Shown here one piece after another: positions 1-8,529 of a stretch of DNA of 64,000 nucleotides. Position 1 is the stretch's first letter. Every line of letters begins with the position of its first letter. Made by a program: the position numbers and the translations under genes. The DNA comes from Proteus columbae (GTDB lineage Bacteria; Pseudomonadota; Gammaproteobacteria; Enterobacterales; Enterobacteriaceae), in contig NZ_NGVR01000021.1 of the NCBI RefSeq assembly GCF_002777965.1, positions 212,558 through 276,557 of the forward strand, given 5' to 3'. A model generated the notes under the pieces. It was not told where the DNA came from. It saw only the letters and a program-made list of their open reading frames with translations, and did no database searches.

Positions 1-757
1 CGGCAGCATCTGCCATATATTCACGGGTGCGGGATAAATAGAAATAGAGCACCTGTGTAATGATTGGCAAAACCAAGTTTAGAATAATTAAAATGAGTCG
101 CGCTTTGCTTGCCGCATCATTACTTTTACCACCTCGGTTACCAGAGGCAATATATAAGCGACTTCCAAAGATATTTGTTACCGTCAGAATAACGTTAGCT
201 AATATGCCAACATATAATGTCAGTCGTGAATCACCATGAATAATATGCCCAGTTTCATGGGCTAATACAGCTTGTACTTCTTGGCGATTAAGACGATTTA
301 ATAAGCCCGTTGTTACACCAATAAACGCATTTTTCTCAGACCAACCGGCTGCAAAGGCATTCGCTTCTGGTGTATCAAGAAGATAGAGTTTAGGAATGTA
401 GCCAAGAGTTGCACTTAAGCTAAGCTCTTCAACAATATTAAGGAGTTGGCGTTCTTGTGCATTTAAGGTGTCATCAGGGCTAATTAATCGCGCATTCATT
501 CCCGTTAGCATGATTTTATGCCCTTTAAAATGAATAAAGATAAGCAATAAAATTGAGATAGCGAGAATAATTAATGTCGCAATGGGAAGAGATTGAAACG
601 TCAGAAATGCCAACATATTATCAGTAAGATCTAAATAAGGATTTGCTCCAATGGCCGTATCCACCAGCAAACCGATCATAAGCATTAAGAGTAAATATGT
701 TGCTATAACAAAACGAGTTCGGATAGCATTTTTTCGTAGAACATTTCTGAAATCCAT
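1..757 (-). CDS. HtpX-like M48 membrane metalloprotease, 3' end cut by the window edge
   Basis: Zinc-dependent membrane protease of peptidase family M48, expected to take part in envelope protein quality control. The reading frame starts at the ATG at 757 and runs off the left edge, so about 252 residues are seen. Two hydrophobic segments lie near residues 15-35 and 50-75. The zinc motif HETGH is at residues 167-171, followed by HGD, and the probable third zinc ligand is E246 in the RTREYMAD stretch at the edge. A further membrane segment lies between them. It lies 76 bp downstream of a lemA homologue in the same direction; LemA-HtpX pairs are common in bacteria. The family call is firm; I give no symbol because the canonical E. 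coli-type htpX may be elsewhere in the genome. Confidence 0.88.
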   Translation of the reverse strand, partial: MDFRNVLRKNAIRTRFVIATYLLLMLMIGLLVDTAIGANPYLDLTDNMLAFLTFQSLPIATLIILAISILLLIFIHFKGHKIMLTGMNARLISPDDTLNAQERQLLNIVEELSLSATLGYIPKLYLLDTPEANAFAAGWSEKNAFIGVTTGLLNRLNRQEVQAVLAHETGHIIHGDSRLTLYVGILANVILTVTNIFGSRLYIASGNRGGKSNDAASKARLILIILNLVLPIITQVLYFYLSRTREYMADAA

Positions 758-833
758 TAGTGACTCCAAACAGCACCGTTAAGTGCTGTTTTTATCAATC
801 TAGAAGTAATAAATATCTCTTACCACTATCAAA

Positions 834-1394
834 TTAATCGAAATTAATGCGGCGCGCTTCTTCCGCTTTAATGGTTCCTTCATCAAGACGCCAGTACTCT
901 TTATCAATAACAAGGCTTGGGAAAATCTTGACGATAAATACCGCAGGAATAGAGGCGATGAAAGCACGGTATTGCTCTAAAGTTCGGTTGTAACCGCGCT
1001 TTGCAAAAGAGAGTTTATTTTCTGTTGAAACAATCTCTTCTTGTAAATTTGCCATAATGGTGTCGGATTTTAATTCAGGATAATTTTCAACCGCAACATT
1101 AATGGCACCACTCGAGACAATTTTTGATAACTCATCTTCAGCCGCTTTGGCTTCTTTGGTGTTTGCGCTTTGAGCTTGTGTTCTTAATTCAGTTATTTTA
1201 GTAAATACTTCAGACTCATGGCTAAGGTATTTTTTAACAGTAGCTAATAAACTATCAAACACTTTGCCACGACGATCTAATTGCACTGAAATTTCAGTTT
1301 CACTTGAGATAACCGCTTCACGCATAGAGATAATACGGTTGTAATAATAAAAAATAAGACCTAATAACGCGATGGTAATAATTAATCCAGTCAT
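834..1394 (-). CDS. lemA: LemA family protein
   Basis: A 186-residue protein with one N-terminal membrane segment (about residues 3-18, then YYYNR) followed by a mostly helical domain with the conserved LemA features: an R-x-V-x-D-S-L start of the first long helix (RRGKVFDSLLATVKKY), the NYPELKSD segment and the FAKRGYNRTLEQYR segment near residue 135. Length fits the family (about 180-200). Its molecular role is not established. LemA proteins are membrane anchored with the domain outside the cytoplasm and often sit next to an M48 protease, as here with the HtpX-like gene downstream, so the two probably act together. The start ATG at 1394 has GAGAG upstream. Confidence 0.85.
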   Translation of the reverse strand: MTGLIITIALLGLIFYYYNRIISMREAVISSETEISVQLDRRGKVFDSLLATVKKYLSHESEVFTKITELRTQAQSANTKEAKAAEDELSKIVSSGAINVAVENYPELKSDTIMANLQEEIVSTENKLSFAKRGYNRTLEQYRAFIASIPAVFIVKIFPSLVIDKEYWRLDEGTIKAEEARRINFD

Positions 1395-1501
1395 GCGAAG
1401 CGCTCTCTTTTCTAATAGTAAACAGGGAATTGTGCTAAATCATTAATGTTAATTTTGCCTATTATTGATAAAGATAGCCAGATTATTATTTCATCAAAGA
1501 T

Positions 1502-1528
1502 AAAAAAATACCCCAAATAAATTCGGGG
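1502..1528 (-). terminator. Short GC hairpin with U-tract (minus strand)
   Basis: CCCC at 1511-1514 pairs with GGGG at 1525-1528 with partial extension into the AT loop. On the minus strand the hairpin is followed by a run of seven T (complement of 1502-1508). It lies between dmsC and lemA and would act as a second stop for the dms operon. Confidence 0.55.
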
Positions 1529-1588
1529 CAAAATTAAAGGTAATGTTAAGGTAAATAAAAATATCAAGTGAAACATTGGAGATGAAAA

Positions 1589-1641
1589 CTAGGTTAAATA
1601 AGCAAGCTAACTAAACGATTTAACCCTGCTATTTAACCTAG
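1589..1641 (-). terminator. Likely terminator of the dmsABC operon
   Basis: Arms 1589-1604 and 1627-1641 are near-perfect inverted repeats (CTAGGTTAAATA on one side, TATTTAACCTAG on the other, with one bulge). On the minus strand the stem is followed by TTTTCATC. It starts 14 bp after the dmsC stop codon. Confidence 0.65.
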
Positions 1642-1654
1642 AGAGATAATACAC

Positions 1655-2473
1655 TTAGAACCAAGGTGCTTGCGCCATTACATTGCCATAGAACAACATT
1701 CTTCCTGTAATTTCGCCACTAAAAAGCATCAAAATAGCGATAATAGAGAGCGATGTTTTGCTAAATGAAGCACTGTGAGACAACGTAATAATACAAATAC
1801 CCATAATCAGACTAGCAATGACTTGCCACCATAATAATAGGCTTGCTACATCTGCACCGGTGACTTGTGCTCTCATCACTAATCCTACAAGTACCAATAA
1901 TGCGCCGATTAACGTGCCTATTTTTAATGAATTGCTAATGGTTTTACCTTGTAAGCGTAACCAAGGGATCATTGAGCCAAAACCAAGTAACAACGCTGTA
2001 CCAATAAAGCTAATTTGTGTTGCTGGTGTATGCCATAAAGGGTGTGCCTGCATTTGGTAATAGATTTGCGCTGTAACCAAGATAATAGGTAAACCAATCA
2101 CGCCACAAAATAACCCAATCAAACTATTACGGCGAATAGCATGAGGTTGTACCCAACTCGCTAATGCCCATAATGAAATCAATCCATTTAGCATCACGAA
2201 GGCAATTGCCTCACGGCTTAACCAAGAGTGAGCAATACCTAATACAGAACGATAAGCGCCAAGTGGATCACCTAAGTGCCCCATCGACATTGAGGAGCCA
2301 ACAACTTCAATCAACCAAATCAGTGCAATGGTTGTTCGTAACGCTTTGGTATTTAATATCGCTGAGTTTTGTGTTTGGTTTTGCCATTGATACAGTGAAA
2401 GTGCTAATACCGCACCAATGCCCCATTGACTCATCACTGTAAACAGGACTAATGGCAGTTGATAATCATGCAT
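1655..2473 (-). CDS. dmsC: DmsC-type membrane anchor subunit of a molybdoenzyme
   Basis: Membrane subunit that anchors a DmsAB-type reductase and passes electrons from menaquinol to the iron-sulfur subunit. The 272 residues form about eight hydrophobic helices. The N-terminus (MHDYQLPLVLFTVMSQWGIGA) resembles the DmsC start, and the protein lacks the NrfD-type pattern of the alternative anchor family. It is the last gene of a three-gene operon, 2 bp after dmsB. I cannot tell the substrate from this subunit. E. coli DmsC is a little longer (about 287). Confidence 0.85.
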   Translation of the reverse strand: MHDYQLPLVLFTVMSQWGIGAVLALSLYQWQNQTQNSAILNTKALRTTIALIWLIEVVGSSMSMGHLGDPLGAYRSVLGIAHSWLSREAIAFVMLNGLISLWALASWVQPHAIRRNSLIGLFCGVIGLPIILVTAQIYYQMQAHPLWHTPATQISFIGTALLLGFGSMIPWLRLQGKTISNSLKIGTLIGALLVLVGLVMRAQVTGADVASLLLWWQVIASLIMGICIITLSHSASFSKTSLSIIAILMLFSGEITGRMLFYGNVMAQAPWF

Positions 2474-2475
2474 GA

Positions 2476-3027
2476 TTAATCCTCCATACCAATAATGACA
2501 ATATTAGGATTACTGATGGTGTGATCAGGAACGCCATAGCGTTTTTCCAATAAAGCCCAATTTGTTGTATGTTTTTTACGTAAATCTTCAATTTCACCAA
2601 ATTCGATGGCACCCGTAGGGCAAGATTCGACACAACGTGGTTTCAAGCCTTCATCCAATCTATCTGCGCACATGTTGCATTTACTGGTTTTGCCTTCAAC
2701 GGGATCATAAACAGGTGCATTATAAGGACAGGCCATAATACACATCTGGCAACCAATGCATTTGTCATGATCTTGCACGACAATACCATCCTCACGTTTG
2801 GTATAAGTGTCAGCAGGGCAGACTTTCAGACATTGTGGATCATCACAATGGTTACAAGACATAGTAATAAAGGCTTGTGCATTAGGTTGATCTTCGTTGA
2901 ATTCACGAACACGACGCCATAGCACACCGGGTGGTGTTACGTTTTCAGATTTACATGCCATAGAGCAGGTGCGGCAACCGTAGCAATCTTTGGTGTTTAT
3001 CAGAAAACCATACTGTTTCTTCGCCAT
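2476..3027 (-). CDS. dmsB: DmsB-type four-cluster ferredoxin subunit
   Basis: Electron-transfer subunit with four ferredoxin-type cysteine groups: CYGCRTCSMAC near residues 16-26, CNHCDDPQCLKVC in the 60s, CIGCQMCIMAC near 90, and CNMC plus CVESCP in the C-terminal third. Together these can hold four [4Fe-4S] clusters, as in DmsB. It passes electrons from the membrane anchor to the catalytic subunit on the periplasmic side. An ATG at 3033 is also in frame, but GGAGG stands 7 nt before the ATG at 3027, so the protein is read as MAKKQYGF, 183 residues. The gene begins 2 bp after the catalytic subunit gene. E. coli DmsB is longer (about 205). Confidence 0.9.
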   Translation of the reverse strand: MAKKQYGFLINTKDCYGCRTCSMACKSENVTPPGVLWRRVREFNEDQPNAQAFITMSCNHCDDPQCLKVCPADTYTKREDGIVVQDHDKCIGCQMCIMACPYNAPVYDPVEGKTSKCNMCADRLDEGLKPRCVESCPTGAIEFGEIEDLRKKHTTNWALLEKRYGVPDHTISNPNIVIIGMED

Positions 3028-3029
3028 GA

Positions 3030-5372
3030 TCATGCCTCCCGTCTTACGTTAACTAAGGTGCTATTACAGCAATGACCATTGCCTAAAGGCTCTACGTGAT
3101 CATTGGTGACATGGCTACTACTTCCGCCTTGTTGCTCCCACCATCCATTGTCTAATGAGATAACACCTTGCTTAATATGAGTGGTTACAACAGCGATAGC
3201 GCGGTGTTCACCTCGATCATTAAATGCAATAGCCCATTCACCATCTTTAATACCGCGAGCTAAGGCATCATTAGGATGGATAAGAATATTAGGTTGATTG
3301 CGCTGTACTTCTAATATCCATTCATTCATACCATGGCTGGAGTGAACACTACGGGCAAGTTTGCGTTGTACTGCCATAAGAGGATACTTTTTGGCAAGTT
3401 CAGGTGAGCCTTTTGTCGATTCTTTTACTGGATAATAGGTGACAATAGGGGAGAAATTTTTTCCCTGCCACTCTTCAATAAAGAAGTGCGCTTTTTTTGT
3501 TGAAGTACGGAAAATACCATCTTTAAATGGGATCCAATCACCTTCAACTGGACGCACTGGCCCTTTTTCAAGCATTTCACGAGTAATGCCAGAGCCTTTG
3601 AGACAAGCATCAATGTAATGTTCGACGGGCTGATTAAAGACTTCACCAAAGCCAAAACGTTCAGCAAGACGAGCAAAGATCCAATAATCAGGTTTTGCTT
3701 CTCCGGGGGGCTCGACGGCTTTTTCCATTAATTGTACATATTGACTACGAACACCCGCCATTAAACTGGTATCTTCAAAAATAGTGGTAACAGGAAGCAC
3801 AAGGTCGGCATAAAGTGCCGTGGATGACATCAAGTTATCTGCAACAACAACAAAAGGGACTTTTTTCAGTGCATTACGCACCATATTGGTGTTAGGAAGT
3901 TGCGTCATCACCCCCATTGTCATGATCCACCAAAAGTTAATTGGGTGTGGTCTTTCATTGACAATCCAATCACCGACTTTGGCAACAGGGATAGGTTTGA
4001 TGGGTTTTGCATTAGGTGCTGGCGGAATAATCGGGCTAAATTTCGCCATTTGACGAGCACCACCTGCATCACAAATCCCTGCGCCTTTTTTACCGATATT
4101 GCCGGTTAATAAGGCAAGATAAAACTGGCTTGCTGCGACATAAGCACCGAACTCTGTTCGTTGAGCACCTGACATATTTTGTACAATCATCGCCGGTTTG
4201 GTGGTGGCATAATCGCGAGCCAAACGAATAATCGTTTCTTTTGGAATATCCGTTTCTTGGCTGGTTTTTTCGATAGTCCAAGGTTGTGCTTGTTGATAAA
4301 TTTGCTCAAAGACAGTCACATAATCAGCATTAGCAGGCAGTTCATCATGAGTTAACGCAGGAACAATATTCGGTGTCTCATGGTGAACAAGTTGCTGACT
4401 TAAGGTATCAAAAACCAGATAGCTATCTTGGTTATTATCAGATTGTCGTAATAGCTTTTGCTGTGAGTTAACAAGATAAACGGCACCCGTATGTGCACGT
4501 AAAAAAGGCTTATCGGTGAGATTTTCTTCAATGATAATTTTGATCATACCTAATGCGAGCGCAGTATCTGTACCGGGTACAATAGGGATCCATTCATCGG
4601 CTTTAGCTGCTGTTTCATTAAAGCGAGGATCAATAACCACCATTCTGGCGCCATTTCGGCGAGCTTGGTTGTAGTTTTTAAAATAGGCTTGCATAGTGAC
4701 TGCTGGGTTATTACCCCAACAAAGAATATAGCGACTATCTTTTACTGTATCTCGAGTATCTGCATAGCGTAGACCTACCATTGGGATCATTGCCGCTGTT
4801 ACAGCAGAGCAGCATAAAGAGCCAGCTTGTTTTGTTGAGCCTCCTAAATAATCGAAAAACGCTTTACCCATATCATTTTTAATCGAGTCCATATTGCCTG
4901 CATGAGTGGAGATAAATAGCCCCTCATTACCAAATTTATCAATGGTTTCTCTGATGTTTTTTTCAATAAGATCAAGCGCTTCATCCCAACTGATCGGTTT
5001 GAATTCAGCTTTCCCTTTTTCGCCAACACGTAATAAAGGTGTGGTGAGGCGATCTTTATGGTATACCCACTTAGTTCGGCTCATTCCACGCAAACAGCAT
5101 TTCACATTAAAGCCTTCAGAGGCTTCAACTTTGATAAGTTTCCCCTTATGTGTAAAAGCTGTTAGGTTACAGTGCAAACATTCCATCGCACAGGTTGAAC
5201 GAAACGTTTTATATTCGGATAATTTGATCCGAATTTTTTGGTTATATATGGGTTTATTTTCATTAACTAGACTGAACGCGTTAGGAGAAAGAGCTGCCAC
5301 GCCAATGGCGCCCATTCCTTTTAACAACGTTCTTCTATTTAATTCCCATTTTTGATTTTTAGACATAGACAT
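3030..5372 (-). CDS. dmsA: Tat-exported molybdopterin oxidoreductase, DmsA-like catalytic subunit
   Basis: Catalytic subunit of a DMSO-reductase-family enzyme that carries bis-MGD and one [4Fe-4S] cluster in the periplasm. Counting from the ATG at 5372, a Tat signal with NRRTLLKG lies near residue 15 and a hydrophobic stretch follows. The cluster ligands are C61, C65, C68 and C92 or C93 (C-x3-C-x2-C spacing). The probable molybdenum ligand region is the CCS at about 187-189; a cysteine ligand there would differ from the serine of E. coli DmsA, so the substrate could be DMSO, another S- or N-oxide, or something else. The C-terminal MopB-binding domain ends with GNGHCCNSTLVNVRR. The longest open frame begins with TTG at 5384, but the two ATGs at 5372 and 5366 are more likely starts. 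Confidence 0.88.
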   Translation of the reverse strand: MSMSKNQKWELNRRTLLKGMGAIGVAALSPNAFSLVNENKPIYNQKIRIKLSEYKTFRSTCAMECLHCNLTAFTHKGKLIKVEASEGFNVKCCLRGMSRTKWVYHKDRLTTPLLRVGEKGKAEFKPISWDEALDLIEKNIRETIDKFGNEGLFISTHAGNMDSIKNDMGKAFFDYLGGSTKQAGSLCCSAVTAAMIPMVGLRYADTRDTVKDSRYILCWGNNPAVTMQAYFKNYNQARRNGARMVVIDPRFNETAAKADEWIPIVPGTDTALALGMIKIIIEENLTDKPFLRAHTGAVYLVNSQQKLLRQSDNNQDSYLVFDTLSQQLVHHETPNIVPALTHDELPANADYVTVFEQIYQQAQPWTIEKTSQETDIPKETIIRLARDYATTKPAMIVQNMSGAQRTEFGAYVAASQFYLALLTGNIGKKGAGICDAGGARQMAKFSPIIPPAPNAKPIKPIPVAKVGDWIVNERPHPINFWWIMTMGVMTQLPNTNMVRNALKKVPFVVVADNLMSSTALYADLVLPVTTIFEDTSLMAGVRSQYVQLMEKAVEPPGEAKPDYWIFARLAERFGFGEVFNQPVEHYIDACLKGSGITREMLEKGPVRPVEGDWIPFKDGIFRTSTKKAHFFIEEWQGKNFSPIVTYYPVKESTKGSPELAKKYPLMAVQRKLARSVHSSHGMNEWILEVQRNQPNILIHPNDALARGIKDGEWAIAFNDRGEHRAIAVVTTHIKQGVISLDNGWWEQQGGSSSHVTNDHVEPLGNGHCCNSTLVNVRREA

Positions 5373-5386
5373 TCTCACGCACAAGA

Positions 5387-5429
5387 AAAGTTAACTATAT
5401 ATAAACTCAATTCATATATAGTTAACTTT
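5387..5429. promoter_or_regulatory. 16-bp perfect inverted repeat upstream of dmsA, candidate operator
   Basis: The arms 5387-5402 and 5414-5429 are perfect inverted repeats of 16 nt (AAAGTTAACTATATAT) with an 11-nt centre. The element starts 14 bp before the dmsA start and lies in the divergent region between dmsA and the IclR-family gene. The likely binder is that regulator, or another factor controlling the dms promoter; this is inference. Read as RNA of the dms transcript it would also form a hairpin in the 5' leader. Confidence 0.6.
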
Positions 5430-5597
5430 GAGTTAGATCATCTAAAAATAGACAAAGAAAATAATCGATAGAAAATGATTAAAAAGCCCTATTTAAAATA
5501 AGGTTTCAGTGAAATAAACTAGTAAAAATGATAAAAAAAGAACAATGGGATATCGTCATAAAATAAAGTAAACAACGAATAGGTGTGGGAAAAATAA

Positions 5598-6287
5598 ATG
5601 CAGAATTCTCAAGGAGTTAACTCGGTTGATATCGCTATTACCATTCTTGAATTTATTGCTTCGAATGGAGGTATTGCCCGATCGTCAGATATTGCAAAAG
5701 CCTGTTCGCTTTCAAAAAGTCGCTTACATAAGTATTTAGTTTCACTTTGTCGCTCAGAAATGCTGTATCAAGAGAGTGAAGGAAGCCAGTATTGTTTGGG
5801 CAGTAAAATTCTTTTTTTAGCACAGGCAACGCCAAAACCACAATCCTTTGTAGATGAGATTAATCAGTTATTATGTGAGTTTAGAGACGAACAGAATATG
5901 TCTACGGGATTGGTGATACCTCAAGGTAACCAACTGTTTTTAACACGTTATAACCGTAGCTTTAAACATGTTGATATCGATTTTTTACCTGATACTCCTG
6001 TGCCTCATAAAGTGAGTGCAGCGGGTGCTGTTTTTGCCACCTTTAGTGATTTGATGATTGACGCAGATTTATCACCAAAGCAGCAAAATACTATTCGCCA
6101 ACAAGGTTTTGCTATTCGTCATGAACCTGCAGAAGGTATTCCTGGCGCACAATCTATTTCATGTCCTGTACTTAATAAAAAAGGGGAAATGGTGGCGGCA
6201 GTATTGACGATGGGATTTATTGAACCTGAAAAGCAAATGGAGCTAGGCAATGCATTAAAAGCAAAAATGGCGCATTTCTCCCGTTAA
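5598..6287 (+). CDS. IclR family transcriptional regulator
   Basis: A 229-residue regulator with an N-terminal winged helix (about residues 5-60, including IAKACSLSKSRLHKYLVSL) and a C-terminal IclR effector domain with the usual ...HKVSAAGAVFATFS... and ...GIPGAQSISCPVLNKKGEMVAAVLTMGF... segments. It is transcribed away from the dmsABC-type operon with 225 bp between the starts, which suggests that it controls that operon. E. coli dmsABC has no such local regulator, being governed by FNR and NarL, so the ligand could be a specific S-oxide or related compound. Function beyond regulation is not visible. Confidence 0.85.
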   Translation: MQNSQGVNSVDIAITILEFIASNGGIARSSDIAKACSLSKSRLHKYLVSLCRSEMLYQESEGSQYCLGSKILFLAQATPKPQSFVDEINQLLCEFRDEQNMSTGLVIPQGNQLFLTRYNRSFKHVDIDFLPDTPVPHKVSAAGAVFATFSDLMIDADLSPKQQNTIRQQGFAIRHEPAEGIPGAQSISCPVLNKKGEMVAAVLTMGFIEPEKQMELGNALKAKMAHFSR

Positions 6288-6302
6288 TTTGCTAAAGGAC
6301 TT

Positions 6303-6340
6303 ATTTAGGCACTTTTGCATTAAAAGCAAAGTGCCTAAAT
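6303..6340. terminator. Bidirectional hairpin between the iclR-family gene and efeB
   Basis: Arms 6303-6318 and 6326-6340 (ATTTAGGCACTTT against AAAGTGCCTAAAT, one bulged T) form a strong stem between two convergent genes. U-rich tails are short on both sides, so efficiency is uncertain. Confidence 0.65.
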
Positions 6341-6350
6341 CCTGTGTTGA

Positions 6351-7616
6351 TTAGTCGAATAGTCCTTTTGCCAGAATGTCACCCTCTTGATATATACCGG
6401 GTAATACGAAGTAATATCCACCACCAAAAGGTTTGATATAACGTTCTAAGGGTTCACCGTCTAAACGTTTTTGGGTATCAATAAAACCTTTTTTAAGGTT
6501 ATTTTGAAACGAGATAAAGATAAGCCCCATATCTAGTTGACCTGAAGGCGTTAATCCTAATGAGTAGCTATAACTACGTCGGCGTAATTTTGCACTGTAA
6601 CGTTCTGGATTTCTTGGTTCAGCTCGTCGCATATGAGAATCAAATAGCACTCTGTCACCGTGAGGATCTTTTTCAAATTGCGGATCGTCCATCTCTTGCT
6701 TCATACCTATTGGCGCACCGGTTGATCGATGGCGACCAAAGTTATTTTCTTGATCTTCAAGAGGTGTTCTATCCCAAAACTCCAAAGCAAAACGAATAAG
6801 ACGAACAGCTTGATAACTCCCGCCTAAACACCACTGTGGTTCTTTTTGTTTCTCAGTGATCCAAACAAGAGAGTCCATCAAACTATTATCTGAAGAAGGC
6901 GCATTGCCAGAGCCATCTTTAAAGCCAAAAAGATTAATAGGTGTTTGTCGGTTATCGATATCACGAGCAGGAAGAAAACCATCGATTTTCCATACAGCAT
7001 AAACCTTTCCTGACAGGTGTTTTAAAATATCTCTTAACGCATAAATCACACTTTCTTGGCTATTCGCACAAAGTTGCAGTAATACATCGCCACCACACCA
7101 TTTAGGATCGAGTCGGTCATTAGGAAAGGGTTTCATTGGTTCTAAGCGCTTAGGTTTTTTAGCTTGAAAACCAAAACGACTATCAAAAAAACTATCACCT
7201 AAAGCGACGGTGACGGTTAATTCATCGGGATGTAATTGAGTTCCTAAAATACCGGATTCAGCAGGAGGAAGATGCGGATTAGCCCTTTGTTGAAGTTCTC
7301 TGGGTTGAGTTAAAAATGCAATTCGTTGTGTCAGTGTTGTAAATATTCTTTTTATATCATCGGCGTTTGTTACTGTCAGATTAAGTGCAATAAATGAGGC
7401 ATGTTTTTGTTCTGGTGTAATAACACCTGCTTGATGTTGACCTAAATAGGCGATAGTACGTTGATAGCGCGGAGTAGATAAAGCTTGTTGTTTTTCTACT
7501 GCTCTTGCTCCCATACTGGCGAGTAATAAACTCCCCCCCAACCATTTTAACGTGGTACGTTTATTTAGGTTAACAGGATTTTTTGATAGCGATTTAAAGA
7601 GCGTTTTATTTTTCAT
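6351..7616 (-). CDS. efeB: EfeB-like Tat-exported DyP-type heme peroxidase
   Basis: Periplasmic heme peroxidase of the dye-decolourising family, the third component of EfeUOB-type ferrous iron uptake. The start is taken at the ATG at 7616 (MKNKTLFK); earlier in-frame codons overlap the upstream gene. A Tat-like signal (NKRTTLKWLGG then LLLASMGARA) covers the first 40 residues. The DyP motif GxxDG appears as GFKDGSGNAPS, and the proximal heme histidine lies in HMRRAEPRNP near the C-terminus. The 421-residue length matches EfeB. It overlaps the efeO-like gene by 11 bp and ends the operon. EfeB has been linked to oxidising Fe(II) and to handling heme or peroxide. Confidence 0.9.
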   Translation of the reverse strand: MKNKTLFKSLSKNPVNLNKRTTLKWLGGSLLLASMGARAVEKQQALSTPRYQRTIAYLGQHQAGVITPEQKHASFIALNLTVTNADDIKRIFTTLTQRIAFLTQPRELQQRANPHLPPAESGILGTQLHPDELTVTVALGDSFFDSRFGFQAKKPKRLEPMKPFPNDRLDPKWCGGDVLLQLCANSQESVIYALRDILKHLSGKVYAVWKIDGFLPARDIDNRQTPINLFGFKDGSGNAPSSDNSLMDSLVWITEKQKEPQWCLGGSYQAVRLIRFALEFWDRTPLEDQENNFGRHRSTGAPIGMKQEMDDPQFEKDPHGDRVLFDSHMRRAEPRNPERYSAKLRRRSYSYSLGLTPSGQLDMGLIFISFQNNLKKGFIDTQKRLDGEPLERYIKPFGGGYYFVLPGIYQEGDILAKGLFD

Positions 7617-8529
7617 CACTTGCTTCTTTATAGTGATAGTAAACATCAATATTGAGAGTGCTACGCAAGTTTGCCACTTGCTCTGCTAATTGTGTTACTT
7701 GAGAAAAAAGCCAACTTTTTTCCGTTTCAGGAAGTGCGGTTAAAGGCTGAAATAGGCCTTCATCGCGCTGATATTTTAAAATTAGAGCACCTATATCGTC
7801 ATATTGTTTGATCAGTAGTTGATATTCAGTCGTTGGAATATGATTAGATAAGATCTCTACGATTAAGCGCGATCCAGATAAATTGGCATAACTATCACCC
7901 AGATCGCTGTTTGAATATTGATTTTCAATACCCGCAAGTTTGTCAGTTAAAATAAACTCTAAGCTATCACCCGCAGACTGAACCAATTTAGGGATAGGAA
8001 TATCTTCAATCGCGACACGCTTTTTTAAGTCACTAATACCTCTTAAAAGGGCTTTTGCCGATTCAATGGCTTTTTGAGGATCTTTTAATTTAAACAGTTG
8101 ATATTCAACTAAATGAAATCCTGAAAAACGAGGTGAATTTTCTCTTTCAAGAAAGAAATCCGCTCTATTATTCAATAAACGTTCGCTTGTACCAAAAAGG
8201 GCAATAATAGGGCGAATAACTTCATAATGATAATGTGCTTGTTGATAAGCATTTTGTGCATTAATAAGCTGATTTTTTTCACTATTTTCGATTAATTTAA
8301 CAAGTGATTTTTCAACTAACGTTAATTGTTCAACAGCCTTTTCTCGGTAATTTAAAATATCGATTTCGAACTTTTTAGGAGTAGGGATATCCCCTTTGGC
8401 AATAACGACATTTTCACTATCTTGAATAATACCCTGAATAATTTTTTCGGCATAAACAGGAAAAGAAAATAACAAGATAAATAGAAAAGCTGTGATATTT
8501 TTACTTAGCGATTTTGCATTATTTAGCAT
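7606..8529 (-). CDS. efeO: EfeO-like periplasmic M75 domain protein
   Basis: Periplasmic iron-binding component of an Efe-type system. The start is set at the ATG at 8529 (MLNNAKSL), giving 307 residues with a signal peptide that ends in FPVYA. The rest is the helical M75 (imelysin-like) domain; the metal-site motif HxxE is present as FHLVEYQLF. Unlike E. coli EfeO, it has no N-terminal cupredoxin: that domain is a separate gene in this operon (9358-9705). It overlaps the permease gene by 11 bp and the efeB gene by 11 bp, a sign of translational coupling. It is expected to hand iron to the FTR1 permease. Confidence 0.85.
   Translation of the reverse strand: MLNNAKSLSKNITAFLFILLFSFPVYAEKIIQGIIQDSENVVIAKGDIPTPKKFEIDILNYREKAVEQLTLVEKSLVKLIENSEKNQLINAQNAYQQAHYHYEVIRPIIALFGTSERLLNNRADFFLERENSPRFSGFHLVEYQLFKLKDPQKAIESAKALLRGISDLKKRVAIEDIPIPKLVQSAGDSLEFILTDKLAGIENQYSNSDLGDSYANLSGSRLIVEILSNHIPTTEYQLLIKQYDDIGALILKYQRDEGLFQPLTALPETEKSWLFSQVTQLAEQVANLRSTLNIDVYYHYKEASDEK

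Noticed and set aside
3425..3676. ORFs inside dmsA on the same and opposite strands
   Set aside because: They overlap a full-length conserved gene in other frames and have no ribosome binding site or recognisable product.
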